This document shows positions 1-9,104 of a stretch of DNA of 64,000 nucleotides, in pieces (the first letter of the stretch is position 1; each line of letters opens with the position of its first letter). The position numbers and the translations under genes are program-made. The notes under the pieces were generated by a model, which did no database searches, was not told the origin of the DNA, and was given only the letters and a program-made list of their open reading frames with translations. Source of the stretch: an uncultured Sphaerochaeta sp. (GTDB taxonomy: Bacteria; Spirochaetota; Spirochaetia; Sphaerochaetales; Sphaerochaetaceae); the NCBI RefSeq assembly GCF_963667405.1, contig NZ_OY763408.1, forward strand, positions 310,001 to 374,000. The letters are read 5' to 3'.

Positions 1-29
1 CTTTTATGTTTGTTGCAAGAGGTGCTGTT

Positions 30-962
30 ATGGGAAAAGAAAACTTGGGCATCAAGAAAGCTGATTTGAACAAAGCCCCTTTCAAGGTACGGGTAAGGCC
101 ATATCTTATTGTTGCCCCTTCACTGATCATTACAATTGGTATTATGGTTCCATTTGTAATGGCAATCTGGTATTCGTTTACAAATTATTCATTCCAATTT
201 CCTACTCATAAGTTTGTTGGTCTCGATAACTGGGTCAACATGTTGACTTCCAGGGAATTCTGGAATGCTCTCAAGGTCTCACTTTTATATGGATTGTTCT
301 CCACTGCGATAGAGATCCTCCTTGGACTAGGAATCGCTCTCCTTCTCAATAGTCTGAACAATTGGCTTTCGAAAGTATTGCGTGTTTTGCTTGTATTCCC
401 ACTCATGGTTGCTCCTGTTACTGCAACGATTGTTTGGCAGCTCATGCTGAACAGTTCAGTAGGAATTGTAGAAAAACTATTTAATATATTCGGTGTCTAT
501 AATTTCCCCTGGGCATCCGCCCCTGGAACCGCGCTCATGACAGTAATCATGATCGATGTATGGATCAATACGTCATTCGTTATTCTTCTGGTACTTGCGG
601 GACTTCAATCCCTTCCCAAGTCACCGTTTGAATCAGCCAAAATTGACGGTGGAAGTGCTTGGTTCAATTTCAAGAACCTGACCCTCCCGATGCTGAAGCC
701 GAGTCTCTACATCGCACTCTTGTTCAGATTGATGGCTGCACTTCAGGAGTATGCGGTCATATTTGCACTTACGAAAGGCGGTCCCGGCGATACGCTCATG
801 TCGCTTTCGTTGACTTCGTATCAGAAGGGATTCAAATTCCAGAAATTTGGATCTGCAATCTCATACATTTTGGTTCTTTGGCTTATCATCAATGTGATGG
901 CTCAGTTTATTGTAAAGCGCCAGCGCTTTGCACAACGGCAGGCCTCTGGTCTGGAAGAGTGA
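30..962 (+). CDS. sugar ABC transporter permease (MalF/UgpA type)
   Basis: Inner-membrane channel subunit of a carbohydrate-uptake (CUT1-type) ABC transporter, about 310 aa. About six hydrophobic segments are visible, starting near residue 25. The cytoplasmic EAA loop that contacts the ATPase is recognisable near residues 200-220 as ESAKIDGGSAWFNFKNLTLP. I chose the ATG at 30 because it follows an AGAGGTG ribosome site; an ATG at 6 in the same frame has none. The gene heads a run of same-strand transport genes (second permease 13 bp downstream, then two ATPases). The substrate-binding protein is probably just outside the window. The family is clear; the substrate is not readable from this protein. 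Confidence 0.9.
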   Translation: MGKENLGIKKADLNKAPFKVRVRPYLIVAPSLIITIGIMVPFVMAIWYSFTNYSFQFPTHKFVGLDNWVNMLTSREFWNALKVSLLYGLFSTAIEILLGLGIALLLNSLNNWLSKVLRVLLVFPLMVAPVTATIVWQLMLNSSVGIVEKLFNIFGVYNFPWASAPGTALMTVIMIDVWINTSFVILLVLAGLQSLPKSPFESAKIDGGSAWFNFKNLTLPMLKPSLYIALLFRLMAALQEYAVIFALTKGGPGDTLMSLSLTSYQKGFKFQKFGSAISYILVLWLIINVMAQFIVKRQRFAQRQASGLEE

Positions 963-975
963 GGAAGGTGGTATT

Positions 976-1800
976 ATGAACAAAGGCAAACGAGGTGCAC
1001 TAACCGCACTGATGAATACTATGCTGATAATCTATGCAATTTTTGCTCTGTTTCCGTTGCTTTGGATGGTTATCATTTCTTTTAAGGCAGATACGGAGGT
1101 TTTCACCACAACCTTCATCTTCAATCCGACATTGTCGAACTATAAGGAAGTACTGCTGCGTTCAGACTACGGAAGATACATAAGAGACAGCCTCATTGTT
1201 TCCGGAGGAGCCGTCCTTGTCTCTGTGATCGTCGGTGTTCCTGCAGCATATGCACTTGCACGATACAACTTTCCTAGGAAGGAGGAGCTGGCTTTCCAGA
1301 TTCTTTCCTTCAAGTTCGCACCGGAGATTCTCGTAGTTCTTCCTCTCTTTATGCTTTATCAGAAGATGGGCCTCTATGACAGCTATATAGGTTTGATTTG
1401 GGTCTACCAGCTCATTTCGCTTCCTCTCCTGATCTGGGTAGTAAGAGGGTATTTCGAGGATATTTCCGTTGAGATAGAATATGCTGCGCAAGTAGACGGC
1501 TATCCGTGGTATCAGATTTTCTTCAAGATGCTCATACCTCTTATCAAACCAGGTCTTGTCTCTTCTGCATTGTTGGCATTCATTTTTGCATGGAACTCAT
1601 TTACATTTCCGCTGATCCTCGCCAGTAGCAAAGTATATCCTGTTACTGTTGCAATCACTAAATATCTTGGTACTGACACCGCCCGTTACGGGAGTCTTGC
1701 AGTTGCGGCAACAGTCTCAGCACTTCCTGCTATCATATTTGCATTGTTCATTCAGAAGCATCTTGTGCGCGGGTTGAGTTTTGGTGCGGTTAAAGGATAA
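976..1800 (+). CDS. sugar ABC transporter permease (MalG/UgpE type)
   Basis: Second membrane subunit of the CUT1-type importer, 274 aa, pairing with the permease that ends 13 bp upstream. About six transmembrane stretches are visible, with an EAA-type loop around residues 175-195 (EYAAQVDGYPWYQIFFKMLI). The start is the ATG at 976, preceded by GAGGAAGGTGG; the in-frame ATG at 928 lies inside the upstream gene. The size is normal for the MalG family. It is followed after 8 bp by the first ATPase gene, so all four are almost certainly one transcript. Confidence 0.9.
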   Translation: MNKGKRGALTALMNTMLIIYAIFALFPLLWMVIISFKADTEVFTTTFIFNPTLSNYKEVLLRSDYGRYIRDSLIVSGGAVLVSVIVGVPAAYALARYNFPRKEELAFQILSFKFAPEILVVLPLFMLYQKMGLYDSYIGLIWVYQLISLPLLIWVVRGYFEDISVEIEYAAQVDGYPWYQIFFKMLIPLIKPGLVSSALLAFIFAWNSFTFPLILASSKVYPVTVAITKYLGTDTARYGSLAVAATVSALPAIIFALFIQKHLVRGLSFGAVKG

Positions 1801-1808
1801 GGTTTGAT

Positions 1809-2972
1809 ATGGCAAGAATTAAGTTTGAAAATATTAAGAAGAGTTTTGGAAAAGTATGCGCTCTCGACGGTATTTCGTTTGAGATTCACAATAATGAGTT
1901 TTTCGTATTATTCGGGCCGGCAGGTGCAGGAAAGACAACCATTCTCAATTGTGTTGCAGGCATCTTGATTCCAGATGAAGGGACCATTTCCTTTAATGAC
2001 CAATTGATGAACCTGGTCGATCCGGCCCGCCGGAATGTTGCAATGGTGTTTGAGAACTATGCGCTGTACCCCAATATGACGGTATATGACAATATGGCAT
2101 CTCCTCTTAGAAGCAAGCTCTACAAAGCCGATGAGAATACCATCAAGGAGAAGGTGTATACCGCTGCGAAGATGATGAAGATGGAGAATCTGCTCGAGCG
2201 GTTGCCGAGCCAGTTGTCCAACGGTCAGAAGCAGCGTGTGGCAATGGGACGGGCACTAGTCCGCGATCCTAATGTATTTCTCATGGATGAGCCGCTTGCT
2301 CACTTGGATGCAAAGCTCAGAAACGCTATGCGTACCGAGCTGAAGGAAATGCAGGCAAGCCTTGGGTCAACCTGTATTTATGTTACGCATGACTTTATGG
2401 AAGCCATGGCATTGGGCGATAGGATTGCCATCATCAACAAAGGTAAGATCATTCAGATTGGATCCGGTGATGAAATATACTATATGCCGACCAATGAGTT
2501 TGTAGCCTCGTTGATGGGTGAGCCTCAAATCAATATCATCCCTTCCACGATGAAAGCTGAGGGAAACAAATACAGTCTCTGCTTTGATGTTCTTGGCAAG
2601 GAGCTCAGCATGGAAATGCCTGTGGATGACAAGGTCATGGCAAAGATTGATGAGCTTGATCTTTGCTGTGCCGATATCGGCATCCGCCCCCAGCACATCC
2701 AATACAGCTTCGAGAAGATCGAGGGTTACTTCAAGGCAACGGTGTACAGCTATGAGAGCATCGGAAACAAGTCGGTAATTATTGCTGATTGCGGTGACTA
2801 TCAGCTTCGTATGATTGCTCCGAACGGCTTGAGAGTCCAGATTGACAGCGATATCTATATCCATCCTGAAATTGGAAAGTCCATTCTATTTGATAGTGAG
2901 TCGAAGAATTACATTGTCAGATATGATGAAGAGACAGTGAAGGCTTTTGCAGCAACACAGGAGGTCCGATAA
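1809..2972 (+). CDS. ABC transporter ATPase, MalK/UgpC-like (first of two)
   Basis: Nucleotide-binding subunit, 387 aa: an ATPase domain (residues about 1-235) and a C-terminal OB-fold/TOBE regulatory part. Visible motifs are Walker A GPAGAGKTT, signature LSNGQKQR (LSGGQ in most homologues), Walker B VFLMDEPLAHLD and the H-loop VTHDFMEA. The Q-loop position reads VFENYALYP, so the usual Gln is Glu. Its stop overlaps the start of the second ATPase (TAATG), implying translational coupling. Two different ATPases in one importer operon suggest a heterodimer, as known for the rhizobial glycerol transporter GlpST. The heterodimer is an inference. Confidence 0.88.
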   Translation: MARIKFENIKKSFGKVCALDGISFEIHNNEFFVLFGPAGAGKTTILNCVAGILIPDEGTISFNDQLMNLVDPARRNVAMVFENYALYPNMTVYDNMASPLRSKLYKADENTIKEKVYTAAKMMKMENLLERLPSQLSNGQKQRVAMGRALVRDPNVFLMDEPLAHLDAKLRNAMRTELKEMQASLGSTCIYVTHDFMEAMALGDRIAIINKGKIIQIGSGDEIYYMPTNEFVASLMGEPQINIIPSTMKAEGNKYSLCFDVLGKELSMEMPVDDKVMAKIDELDLCCADIGIRPQHIQYSFEKIEGYFKATVYSYESIGNKSVIIADCGDYQLRMIAPNGLRVQIDSDIYIHPEIGKSILFDSESKNYIVRYDEETVKAFAATQEVR

Positions 2973-4093
2973 TGGCAGGTCTGACTCTAGAACATTTATA
3001 CAAACGATATGACAATTCCGGTAAAAAGAAGAAAACCGTTAATGATTATGCCGTAAATGATTTGAATCTCAAATGTGAACAGGGAGAGTTTGTTGCTTTG
3101 CTTGGTCCTTCCGGTTGCGGCAAGACAACCACGCTCCGTATGATTGCCGGTCTTGAAGACATTACGCATGGGAATATCTATATTGATGATTGTCTGATCA
3201 ACAATCTCCAGCCGAAAGACCGAAAGATTGGTCTGGCTTTTGAAGATTATGCAATGTATCCACCTCTGGATGTGTACGGAAATGTTGCTTTCAATCTCAG
3301 AGCGAAAGGGGTTGATAGCGCGGAGATTGACAGAAGAGTCCGTGAGATTGCACCACTGATGCAGATTGAAGATCTTCTGGAAAAGATGCCTGTCAAACTT
3401 TCAGGCGGACAGAAACAGCGTGTGAACATTGCCCGTGCAATCATCAGGGAGCCGGAAATTCTTTTGATGGATGAACCGCTTTCGCACCTTGACGGTAAAG
3501 CCCGCCAGGCAATGCGTATTGAGATCAAGCGCCTGATCAACAAGATCAAATGTACTACGATATATGTAACACATGACCAGTTGGAAGCGATGTCTCTTGC
3601 TGACAGGATTGCCATCATTAATTTTGGCGTCTTGCAACAGTTCGGAACACCGACTGAAGTATATGATGATCCTGCCAATGAGTTTGTTGCTTCATTCATT
3701 GGAGAACCTCCAATGAATATTCTTGAAACAAAGATCATCAAGAGGAATGATGTTTTCTTTTTCTCATTCAATAGCAGCAAGCTCGAGATTACTGTTCCAA
3801 AACGATACTACGACGTCATCCATGACGGTTTCCGCTGCAAGGTTGGTGTTCGCCCTATGGATGTGATGATCGGCGGAGAAAATTCTGAAGGAACTTCTGA
3901 ACAGATTGCAACATTTGAGAACCTTGGTGATGAGCGGCGTATAGGCATCCATGTTGGTGATATGCTTCTTATGCTGATTACAGAGGATGAGAAACGGTAT
4001 AAAAGTGGAGATGTCATCAAACTTGAGGTTCGCGGAGAAAAGACGCATCTATTTGACATAGAGACCGGCGAACGAATCAGAGAAAAGGCGTAA
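2972..4093 (+). CDS. ABC transporter ATPase, MalK/UgpC-like (second of two)
   Basis: Nucleotide-binding subunit, 373 aa, coupled to the previous ATPase by a one-base overlap. Walker A GPSGCGKTT, canonical signature LSGGQKQR, Walker B ILLMDEPLSHLD and H-loop VTHDQLEA are all present. As in its partner, the Q-loop Gln is Glu (LAFEDYAMYP). A C-terminal TOBE-like region follows from about residue 240. The sequence is clearly divergent from the first ATPase, so this is not a recent duplication. It probably forms the other half of an ATPase heterodimer energising the two permeases upstream. Confidence 0.88.
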   Translation: MAGLTLEHLYKRYDNSGKKKKTVNDYAVNDLNLKCEQGEFVALLGPSGCGKTTTLRMIAGLEDITHGNIYIDDCLINNLQPKDRKIGLAFEDYAMYPPLDVYGNVAFNLRAKGVDSAEIDRRVREIAPLMQIEDLLEKMPVKLSGGQKQRVNIARAIIREPEILLMDEPLSHLDGKARQAMRIEIKRLINKIKCTTIYVTHDQLEAMSLADRIAIINFGVLQQFGTPTEVYDDPANEFVASFIGEPPMNILETKIIKRNDVFFFSFNSSKLEITVPKRYYDVIHDGFRCKVGVRPMDVMIGGENSEGTSEQIATFENLGDERRIGIHVGDMLLMLITEDEKRYKSGDVIKLEVRGEKTHLFDIETGERIREKA

Positions 4094-4106
4094 GGGGGTA
4101 GTACAC

Positions 4107-4223
4107 ATGATTATGCTTGCAAAGATTGTATCGATTGCCTTAATACTGTTTCTTGTCTGGCAGATTCTGAGCTCGATTTGGAATATTGTCGCTATCGTAC
4201 TGAATCTGGTGAGAGACAAATAA
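4107..4223 (+). CDS. small single-helix membrane protein (38 aa)
   Basis: A 38-codon frame opens 13 bp after the second ATPase, with a good ribosome site (AAGGGGG, about 8 bases before the ATG at 4107). The peptide starts MIMLAKIVSIALILFLVWQI, is almost entirely hydrophobic and ends in charged residues NLVRDK, as expected for one transmembrane helix with a cytoplasmic tail. It lies inside the sugar ABC operon and before a hairpin, so it is probably co-transcribed. Small membrane proteins also accompany two-ATPase glycerol-type transporters (GlpU), but no homology is claimed. The function is unknown; it may be an accessory or assembly subunit. Confidence 0.6.
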   Translation: MIMLAKIVSIALILFLVWQILSSIWNIVAIVLNLVRDK

Positions 4224-4270
4224 GTTCGTATATGCAAGTGCTCAGCACTTGTTGTATGGTCGTATTTTAT

Positions 4271-4301
4271 GTCACAGGCATGCTCTGTAGTTGCCTGTGA
4301 C
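4271..4301 (+). terminator. hairpin between transporter and epimerase genes
   Basis: A perfect 10-bp stem, GTCACAGGCA (4271-4280) and TGCCTGTGAC (4292-4301), with an 11-base loop, followed by a weak TTTGCT tail. It sits in the 212-bp gap between the small membrane protein and the epimerase. Its role may be partial termination or transcript processing separating transporter from enzyme expression. The rest of the gap (4224-4435) shows no gene. Confidence 0.5.
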
Positions 4302-4435
4302 TTTGCTGATGAGAAGGTGGGAGGCGTACGATACAGGCCGACATCGCTCTACGCTGATGTGTTCTTGGTCCTCTGCCATATGTTTGTCCCACAACCTCTG
4401 TACGTTCCCCTAGGACTTTGTTATAGGAGTGAAGA

Positions 4436-5341
4436 GTGTTAGGTAATCATCTGTTGGGGCTGTATGAGAAAGCTCTGGATCCAAAACTCAACTGGCACGA
4501 GAGATTTTCAAAAGCAAAACGGCTGGGTTTTGATTTTCTCGAAATAAGCATTGATGAAACCGATGAGCGGCTGTCACGGCTCGACTGGAGTCTGGAACAA
4601 ATAGAAGAGTTCAGGCATGCTGCTTTTGCATCGGGGATGACCTGCCAGTCGATGTGCCTCTCTGTTCACCGAAGGTTTCCCTTCGGTTCCATAGATCCTG
4701 CAGTGCGGGAAAAAGCTCATGAGATTTTGCTGAAAGCGGTTGATTTTTGCAACTATGCAGGAATTAGGGTCATCCAGCTTGCCGGTTATGATGTGTACTA
4801 TGAACCTTCTACGCCACAGTCTGTCATGTATTTCCGCCAGGCAATGGCTTGGGCTGCCAAGGTGGCTGAGCAGAAGCAGGTGATGCTTGCGATGGAAATC
4901 ATGGATACGCCGTTTATCAATTCCATCTCAAAACACATGGCTTACGAGGCAATGATCAAGTCCCCATGGTATAAAGTGTACCCCGATATCGGAAACCTTT
5001 CGGCATGGCCGGAAAACGATGTTGATTTTGAATTGGAGCGAGGAATATCGAGCATCGTTGGGGTTCACCTCAAAGAAACGCTCTCTGCTACTGAGTCCTT
5101 CCCGGGCAAATTCAAGTGTGTGCCGTTCGGTACGGGATGTGTCGATTTCCCCAAACGTTTTGCACAATTGGAAAGACTGAATTATACCGGACCTTATATG
5201 ATGGAGATGTGGTATGAAGATGTTACATTCTCCGAATCTGAGGTATTGCGCTCACGTGTGTGGATGGAAGAACAATTCAAAAAGGGAACAGAAATGCTTG
5301 CCGCTTCTACTACTACTCTGAATGAAAGGAGCCAACAATGA
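4436..5341 (+). CDS. ulaE: L-xylulose-5-phosphate 3-epimerase (UlaE/SgaU family)
   Basis: TIM-barrel sugar-phosphate epimerase, 301 aa, normally interconverting L-xylulose 5-phosphate and L-ribulose 5-phosphate. The start resembles family members (MLGNHLLGLYEKALDPKLNW). The metal-ligand and acid/base regions are visible: AMEIMDT, YPDIGN, VGVHLKET and YMMEMWYED. The start is a GTG at 4436 preceded by TAGGAGTGAAGA; no better ATG is available. The last four bases overlap the kinase start (ATGA), so the two are coupled. With the kinase next door, the pathway is probably kinase then epimerase, feeding the pentose phosphate route. The exact ketose is inferred. Confidence 0.85.
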   Translation: MLGNHLLGLYEKALDPKLNWHERFSKAKRLGFDFLEISIDETDERLSRLDWSLEQIEEFRHAAFASGMTCQSMCLSVHRRFPFGSIDPAVREKAHEILLKAVDFCNYAGIRVIQLAGYDVYYEPSTPQSVMYFRQAMAWAAKVAEQKQVMLAMEIMDTPFINSISKHMAYEAMIKSPWYKVYPDIGNLSAWPENDVDFELERGISSIVGVHLKETLSATESFPGKFKCVPFGTGCVDFPKRFAQLERLNYTGPYMMEMWYEDVTFSESEVLRSRVWMEEQFKKGTEMLAASTTTLNERSQQ

Positions 5342-6867
5342 AGTATTATCTTGGGCTTGATAATGGTGGAACCACGACAAAAGCAGCTCTGTTTGATGCT
5401 GAGGGAAATGAGATTGGCATTTGCAGTAAAGACACTGCCATGATTGCCGTCCGCCCCGGGTACACAGAGCGCGACATGGAAGAGATGTGGGAAGCCAACT
5501 GCGCAGTAATCAAGGGGGTCATTGAAAAGACTGGCATCTCGGCCGACGATGTTGCCGGCGTAGGAATTTGCGGTCATGGAAAGGGGCTGTATCTGTGGGG
5601 AAAGGATGACCGTCCTGTACGCTACGGCATCATTTCCACTGACAACCGTGCTTATGAATATCCAAAGAAATGGGCTCAGGATGGTACAGAGCAGAAGGTG
5701 TTTGAGCTCTCTTGCCAGCATATCATGGCCTGTCAGCCGGTTGCCTTGTTGGCTTGGCTGAAGGATAACGAACCCGAGGCCTATACGAATATCAAGTATG
5801 TTTTTGAATGCAAGGATTACGTGAGATTCAGGCTTACTGGTGAGGCCAAGGCGGAGTATACCGACTATTCAGGTGCAAACTTCCTCAATCTGCACACCCG
5901 TACCTATGATGATGAGCTTTTGAGGCTGTTTGGAATCAGCGAGGTACATGATGCCTTGCCCCCGCTGTGCGCAGCAACCGAGATTGCTGGCTATGTGACC
6001 GAGCAAGCTGCAAAAAAGTGTGGCCTCAATTCCGGTACTCCTGTGATCGGTGGAATGTTCGACATTGATGCCTGTGCTTTGGGTACCGGTATTACCAACG
6101 AGGACAACTTGTGCATGATCGCAGGGACCTGGTCGATCAATGAGTATATCAGGAAGGAACCGGTATTGGATGGCTCTGTTGCAATGAACTCGTTGTTCGC
6201 ACTGCCTGAGTATTTCCTCATCGAGGAGTCGAGTCCTACCTCCGCCGGTAACAATGCCTGGTACATCAACCAGATGTTGCCGGAGTTCAGAAAGGAATTG
6301 GTTGCCAGCGGTGGTAATTTTTATGATGAAATAAATAGTTGGATAGATGAGATCAGCCCCGATACGTTCGTTCCTGTTTTTCTTCCATTCCTCATGGCCA
6401 GCAATGTTCATCCAAATGCCAAGGGGTCTTTCATAGGGATTACCATGAACCATACTCGTAAACACCTTCTTCGTAGTGTACATGAGGGTATCTGCTTCTG
6501 TCATAGAATGCATACAGAGAGACTGATGAAGAGCAGGAAATCTGATGTGAAAGCTATACGGCTTGCAGGGGGTGCGGCTCACAGCAGACAGTGGACACAG
6601 ATGTTTGCAGATGTGATGCAGATACCTGTTGAGACGGTAAAGGCAAATGAAACGGGAGCCCTGGGATGTGCAATCGGAGTTGCCGCAGCTGTAGGTGATT
6701 ATGCTTCGCTTGATGAAGCAGTTGGCAGAATGTGCAAAATCTCCGCAAGAGTCATACCAAACCTAGCTTATAAGGAGATTTATGATAAAAAATATAAGCT
6801 TTACAAAAAAGTCATAAATGGGCTGGATAGTGTTTGGGATGAGATGCAACAAATGGCAGAAAACTAA
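5338..6867 (+). CDS. FGGY-family carbohydrate kinase (xylulokinase/L-xylulose kinase type)
   Basis: ATP-dependent sugar kinase, 509 aa, the usual FGGY length. The N-terminal phosphate-binding motif LDNGGTTTKAALFD, the substrate-domain motif GICGHGKGLYLW, the mid-protein GTWSINEY and the C-terminal signature beginning RLAGGAAHSRQW are all visible. The start overlaps the epimerase stop by four bases. It most resembles the LyxK/XylB branch and, given the UlaE partner, may phosphorylate L-xylulose or a related ketose. The specificity is an inference. A weak GGCT/AGCC hairpin follows the stop near 6874. Confidence 0.85.
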   Translation: MKYYLGLDNGGTTTKAALFDAEGNEIGICSKDTAMIAVRPGYTERDMEEMWEANCAVIKGVIEKTGISADDVAGVGICGHGKGLYLWGKDDRPVRYGIISTDNRAYEYPKKWAQDGTEQKVFELSCQHIMACQPVALLAWLKDNEPEAYTNIKYVFECKDYVRFRLTGEAKAEYTDYSGANFLNLHTRTYDDELLRLFGISEVHDALPPLCAATEIAGYVTEQAAKKCGLNSGTPVIGGMFDIDACALGTGITNEDNLCMIAGTWSINEYIRKEPVLDGSVAMNSLFALPEYFLIEESSPTSAGNNAWYINQMLPEFRKELVASGGNFYDEINSWIDEISPDTFVPVFLPFLMASNVHPNAKGSFIGITMNHTRKHLLRSVHEGICFCHRMHTERLMKSRKSDVKAIRLAGGAAHSRQWTQMFADVMQIPVETVKANETGALGCAIGVAAAVGDYASLDEAVGRMCKISARVIPNLAYKEIYDKKYKLYKKVINGLDSVWDEMQQMAEN

Positions 6868-6900
6868 AATAAGGCTTCAGCCTGAATATCTTTTCCCCTT

Positions 6901-7275
6901 ATAGGTTTTTATAGGGTAGTGGATAAGTTGCTGAAACATGGCATTGAGGCACGATCAATCCATAGCAGGAAGACCCAGTGAGCAAGGACAGAACTGCTTA
7001 GGGACTTCAAGCAGGGCTACCTCAGGGTGTTGGTCACTACCGATTTGCTCTCCCGGGGAATTGATATTGAGTTCCTTCCCTTTGTCATAAACTATGAGTT
7101 GCCTCGTTCTCCCATCAATTTCATTCACAGGATTGGAAGAACGGGCCGTGCAGGAAGGTTTGGTGAAGCCATTACGCTAGTCAGTCCTTCCGAAGAAGCT
7201 CATTTCAAGGTGATAGAGAAGAAGATGAAGAAGAAGGTCCCACGAATGGCGTGTGAGCAGTTTGGAAAATGCTAG
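6901..7275 (+). pseudogene. DEAD-box RNA helicase, C-terminal fragment
   Basis: Reading from 6901 gives the helicase C-terminal half: an in-frame TGA at 6979-6981 interrupts the motif IV region (IHSRKTQ-stop-ARTELL). It is followed by motif V (VTTDLLSRGIDIEFLP) and motif VI (HRIGRTGRAGRFGEA). The whole N-terminal ATPase half (Walker A, DEAD box) is absent upstream, because the preceding gene ends at 6867. The match is to the RhlE/DeaD group. This is therefore a truncated relic with a nonsense codon, not a short functional gene, although an ATG at 7027 leaves an 82-codon open frame. Confidence 0.8.
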
Positions 7276-7569
7276 GGGTTGGTGTGGTACGTCTTGTATG
7301 ACACGGGAGACGACTATGCTTGTTTATTGTTCCCCAAGCTACATCGGTGGTTTGCACCATTTCCTGCTTCTACGCCCAATGCTGCTCTTTCACTCAAAAT
7401 TCAAATAATGAATAATACTGTGTTTCCTTGATAATCACGGATATACTCTCCATGAGTACAAGTCAATTGCACAAGAGGAACACAGAGCCTTCCTGGATGC
7501 TTGTGGTTGTCACTGAGTCACTTGTGGGATTTGTGCTTATCATATCTTCACTTGGATAGGGGTATATCC

Positions 7570-8904
7570 ATGATAAAACGGACGATTACGTATGTTGCTA
7601 TTGCATTGTTGGTGATGACCTTCGTTGGCTGTACGACCTTTTCGAAGCAGGATTCCACAGCAATGACTGGGGTACAACCGCTTTGGGAGGCAGGAAGCAC
7701 ACGCGACAAGATCATAGTGCTCAGTGACCTTCATACTGGCTTTGAAGATGCCTATGCGGAAATTCTGGAGAATCGACCGTATCTCATCGAATTCCTGCAG
7801 CGCATTGCTGTGACTTCTGATGTTCGGGAAGTGGTGCTCAACGGCGATATCCTTGATGAATGGTTCCTGCCGCTCTCCTTTGTTGAAATTGACAGGGGGG
7901 AGTTCTACCGAAAGAACATCGAGAACAACAAGGATTTGATAGCCGCATTCAATGAAGTCATGGATGCAGGCATCACCTTGGTGTATGTTGTCGGAAACCA
8001 TGACATGTCAGTCAACGTACAGTACATTGAAGAGGCGATTCCAGGCATGATAGTCTGCGCGCAACAGCTTGGAGTCGGGTTGTACCGAACCGGAGACTGC
8101 AATGAGATCGTCATTGAGCATGGCCACCGGTATGATGTGTTTTCGGCCCCAGATACCATATCCAATGCGCATCTCACCAACGGTCCTACCATGTTTCCTC
8201 CTGGATACTTCTATGCTCGATTTGCGGCTGACTGGGTGCTCAAGAACAAGCCTCCCTACAAGGCAGACCTGCCGGTGATCGAGGTAGTTCCGGACCGTGT
8301 GAACGACCCTAACCAATTTGGTGCGTATGCCTATTATCGGACCATGGCAACTGTGTTCAAAAACATCACCCCAACCGAGGGAATCGGGGACAAGCTTTTG
8401 GATATGCGCATTGATGGATACAACGATACCTATTCAATTCAGGATTTGTATCCGGTACGTAACGAACAGGGAGAAATTTCGGCTCCTGTACTCTTTCCGA
8501 ACTATCAACGGACATGGGACGCCCGTCAGGAGGCGAATGGGGTGCGTGTGAAATCCAGCTTCGCAGTAGCAGCCTTGGGTGCGCTTGACAGCAGGTATTT
8601 CGAAAGCCAGGCTCGGGCGCAGTTTGAAGTCGACAACACCCAAAGCGATACCAGCGTAGTGATCTTCGGGCATACCCATATTCCAATGTTCTTCGACTAT
8701 GGCAATGGCCACTCCTACGTCAATACCGGTACCTGGATTGACCACAACACCAATTACAAGGAGAAGGATGGCAGTCTTCTCAGCAGGACGTTCGCAGTGG
8801 TGACCACAGGGCCTTCTTCCACTACTCTTGATATCTATCAATACCAGAAGGATGGCAGTTTGCGTGATCTCAAGAGTCAGTTGCTTGCTGACCATGAGAA
8901 ATGA
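7570..8904 (+). CDS. lipoprotein calcineurin-like metallophosphoesterase
   Basis: Putative exported phosphoesterase, 444 aa from the ATG at 7570. This start follows GGATAGGGG and begins a lipoprotein signal peptide (MIKRTITYVAIALLVMTFVG with Cys next); a longer frame from 7501 lacks a ribosome site. The two-metal calcineurin-like motifs are in order: LSDLHTG (near residue 50), NGDILDEW, VGNHDMS, then GHRYD and GHTHIPMF. The architecture is like that of anchored bacterial metallophosphatases; the substrate is unknown. It stands alone between the helicase relic and a convergent gene, with an upstream stretch (7276-7569) in which I see no gene. Confidence 0.85.
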   Translation: MIKRTITYVAIALLVMTFVGCTTFSKQDSTAMTGVQPLWEAGSTRDKIIVLSDLHTGFEDAYAEILENRPYLIEFLQRIAVTSDVREVVLNGDILDEWFLPLSFVEIDRGEFYRKNIENNKDLIAAFNEVMDAGITLVYVVGNHDMSVNVQYIEEAIPGMIVCAQQLGVGLYRTGDCNEIVIEHGHRYDVFSAPDTISNAHLTNGPTMFPPGYFYARFAADWVLKNKPPYKADLPVIEVVPDRVNDPNQFGAYAYYRTMATVFKNITPTEGIGDKLLDMRIDGYNDTYSIQDLYPVRNEQGEISAPVLFPNYQRTWDARQEANGVRVKSSFAVAALGALDSRYFESQARAQFEVDNTQSDTSVVIFGHTHIPMFFDYGNGHSYVNTGTWIDHNTNYKEKDGSLLSRTFAVVTTGPSSTTLDIYQYQKDGSLRDLKSQLLADHEK

Positions 8905-9038
8905 TTGATGAACATACCAAATGCTCTCATCGTTGCTTAGGGAACAGACCGGAAGAAGGAGAAGGGTAAGACAAGTTTCTGCGCTTACTGCCGTTTCACA
9001 CGGATTGGTGGGCTATGGTTCTCTTGGGGAAGTCACTA

Positions 9039-9067
9039 GGAGTTGGGAGAAGAGTTCTCCCAACTCC
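9039..9067. terminator. 13-bp-stem hairpin between convergent genes
   Basis: A perfect inverted repeat, GGAGTTGGGAGAA at 9039-9051 and TTCTCCCAACTCC at 9055-9067, with a three-base GAG loop. It lies between the metallophosphatase stop (8904) and the stop of the convergent AlbA_2 gene (9105). No strong T tract follows on either strand, so it may be a bidirectional, possibly factor-dependent terminator. Confidence 0.6.
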
Positions 9068-9104
9068 GTCGATTTCAGTAGTATCTAAGGCTAACTAATC
9101 TCTG

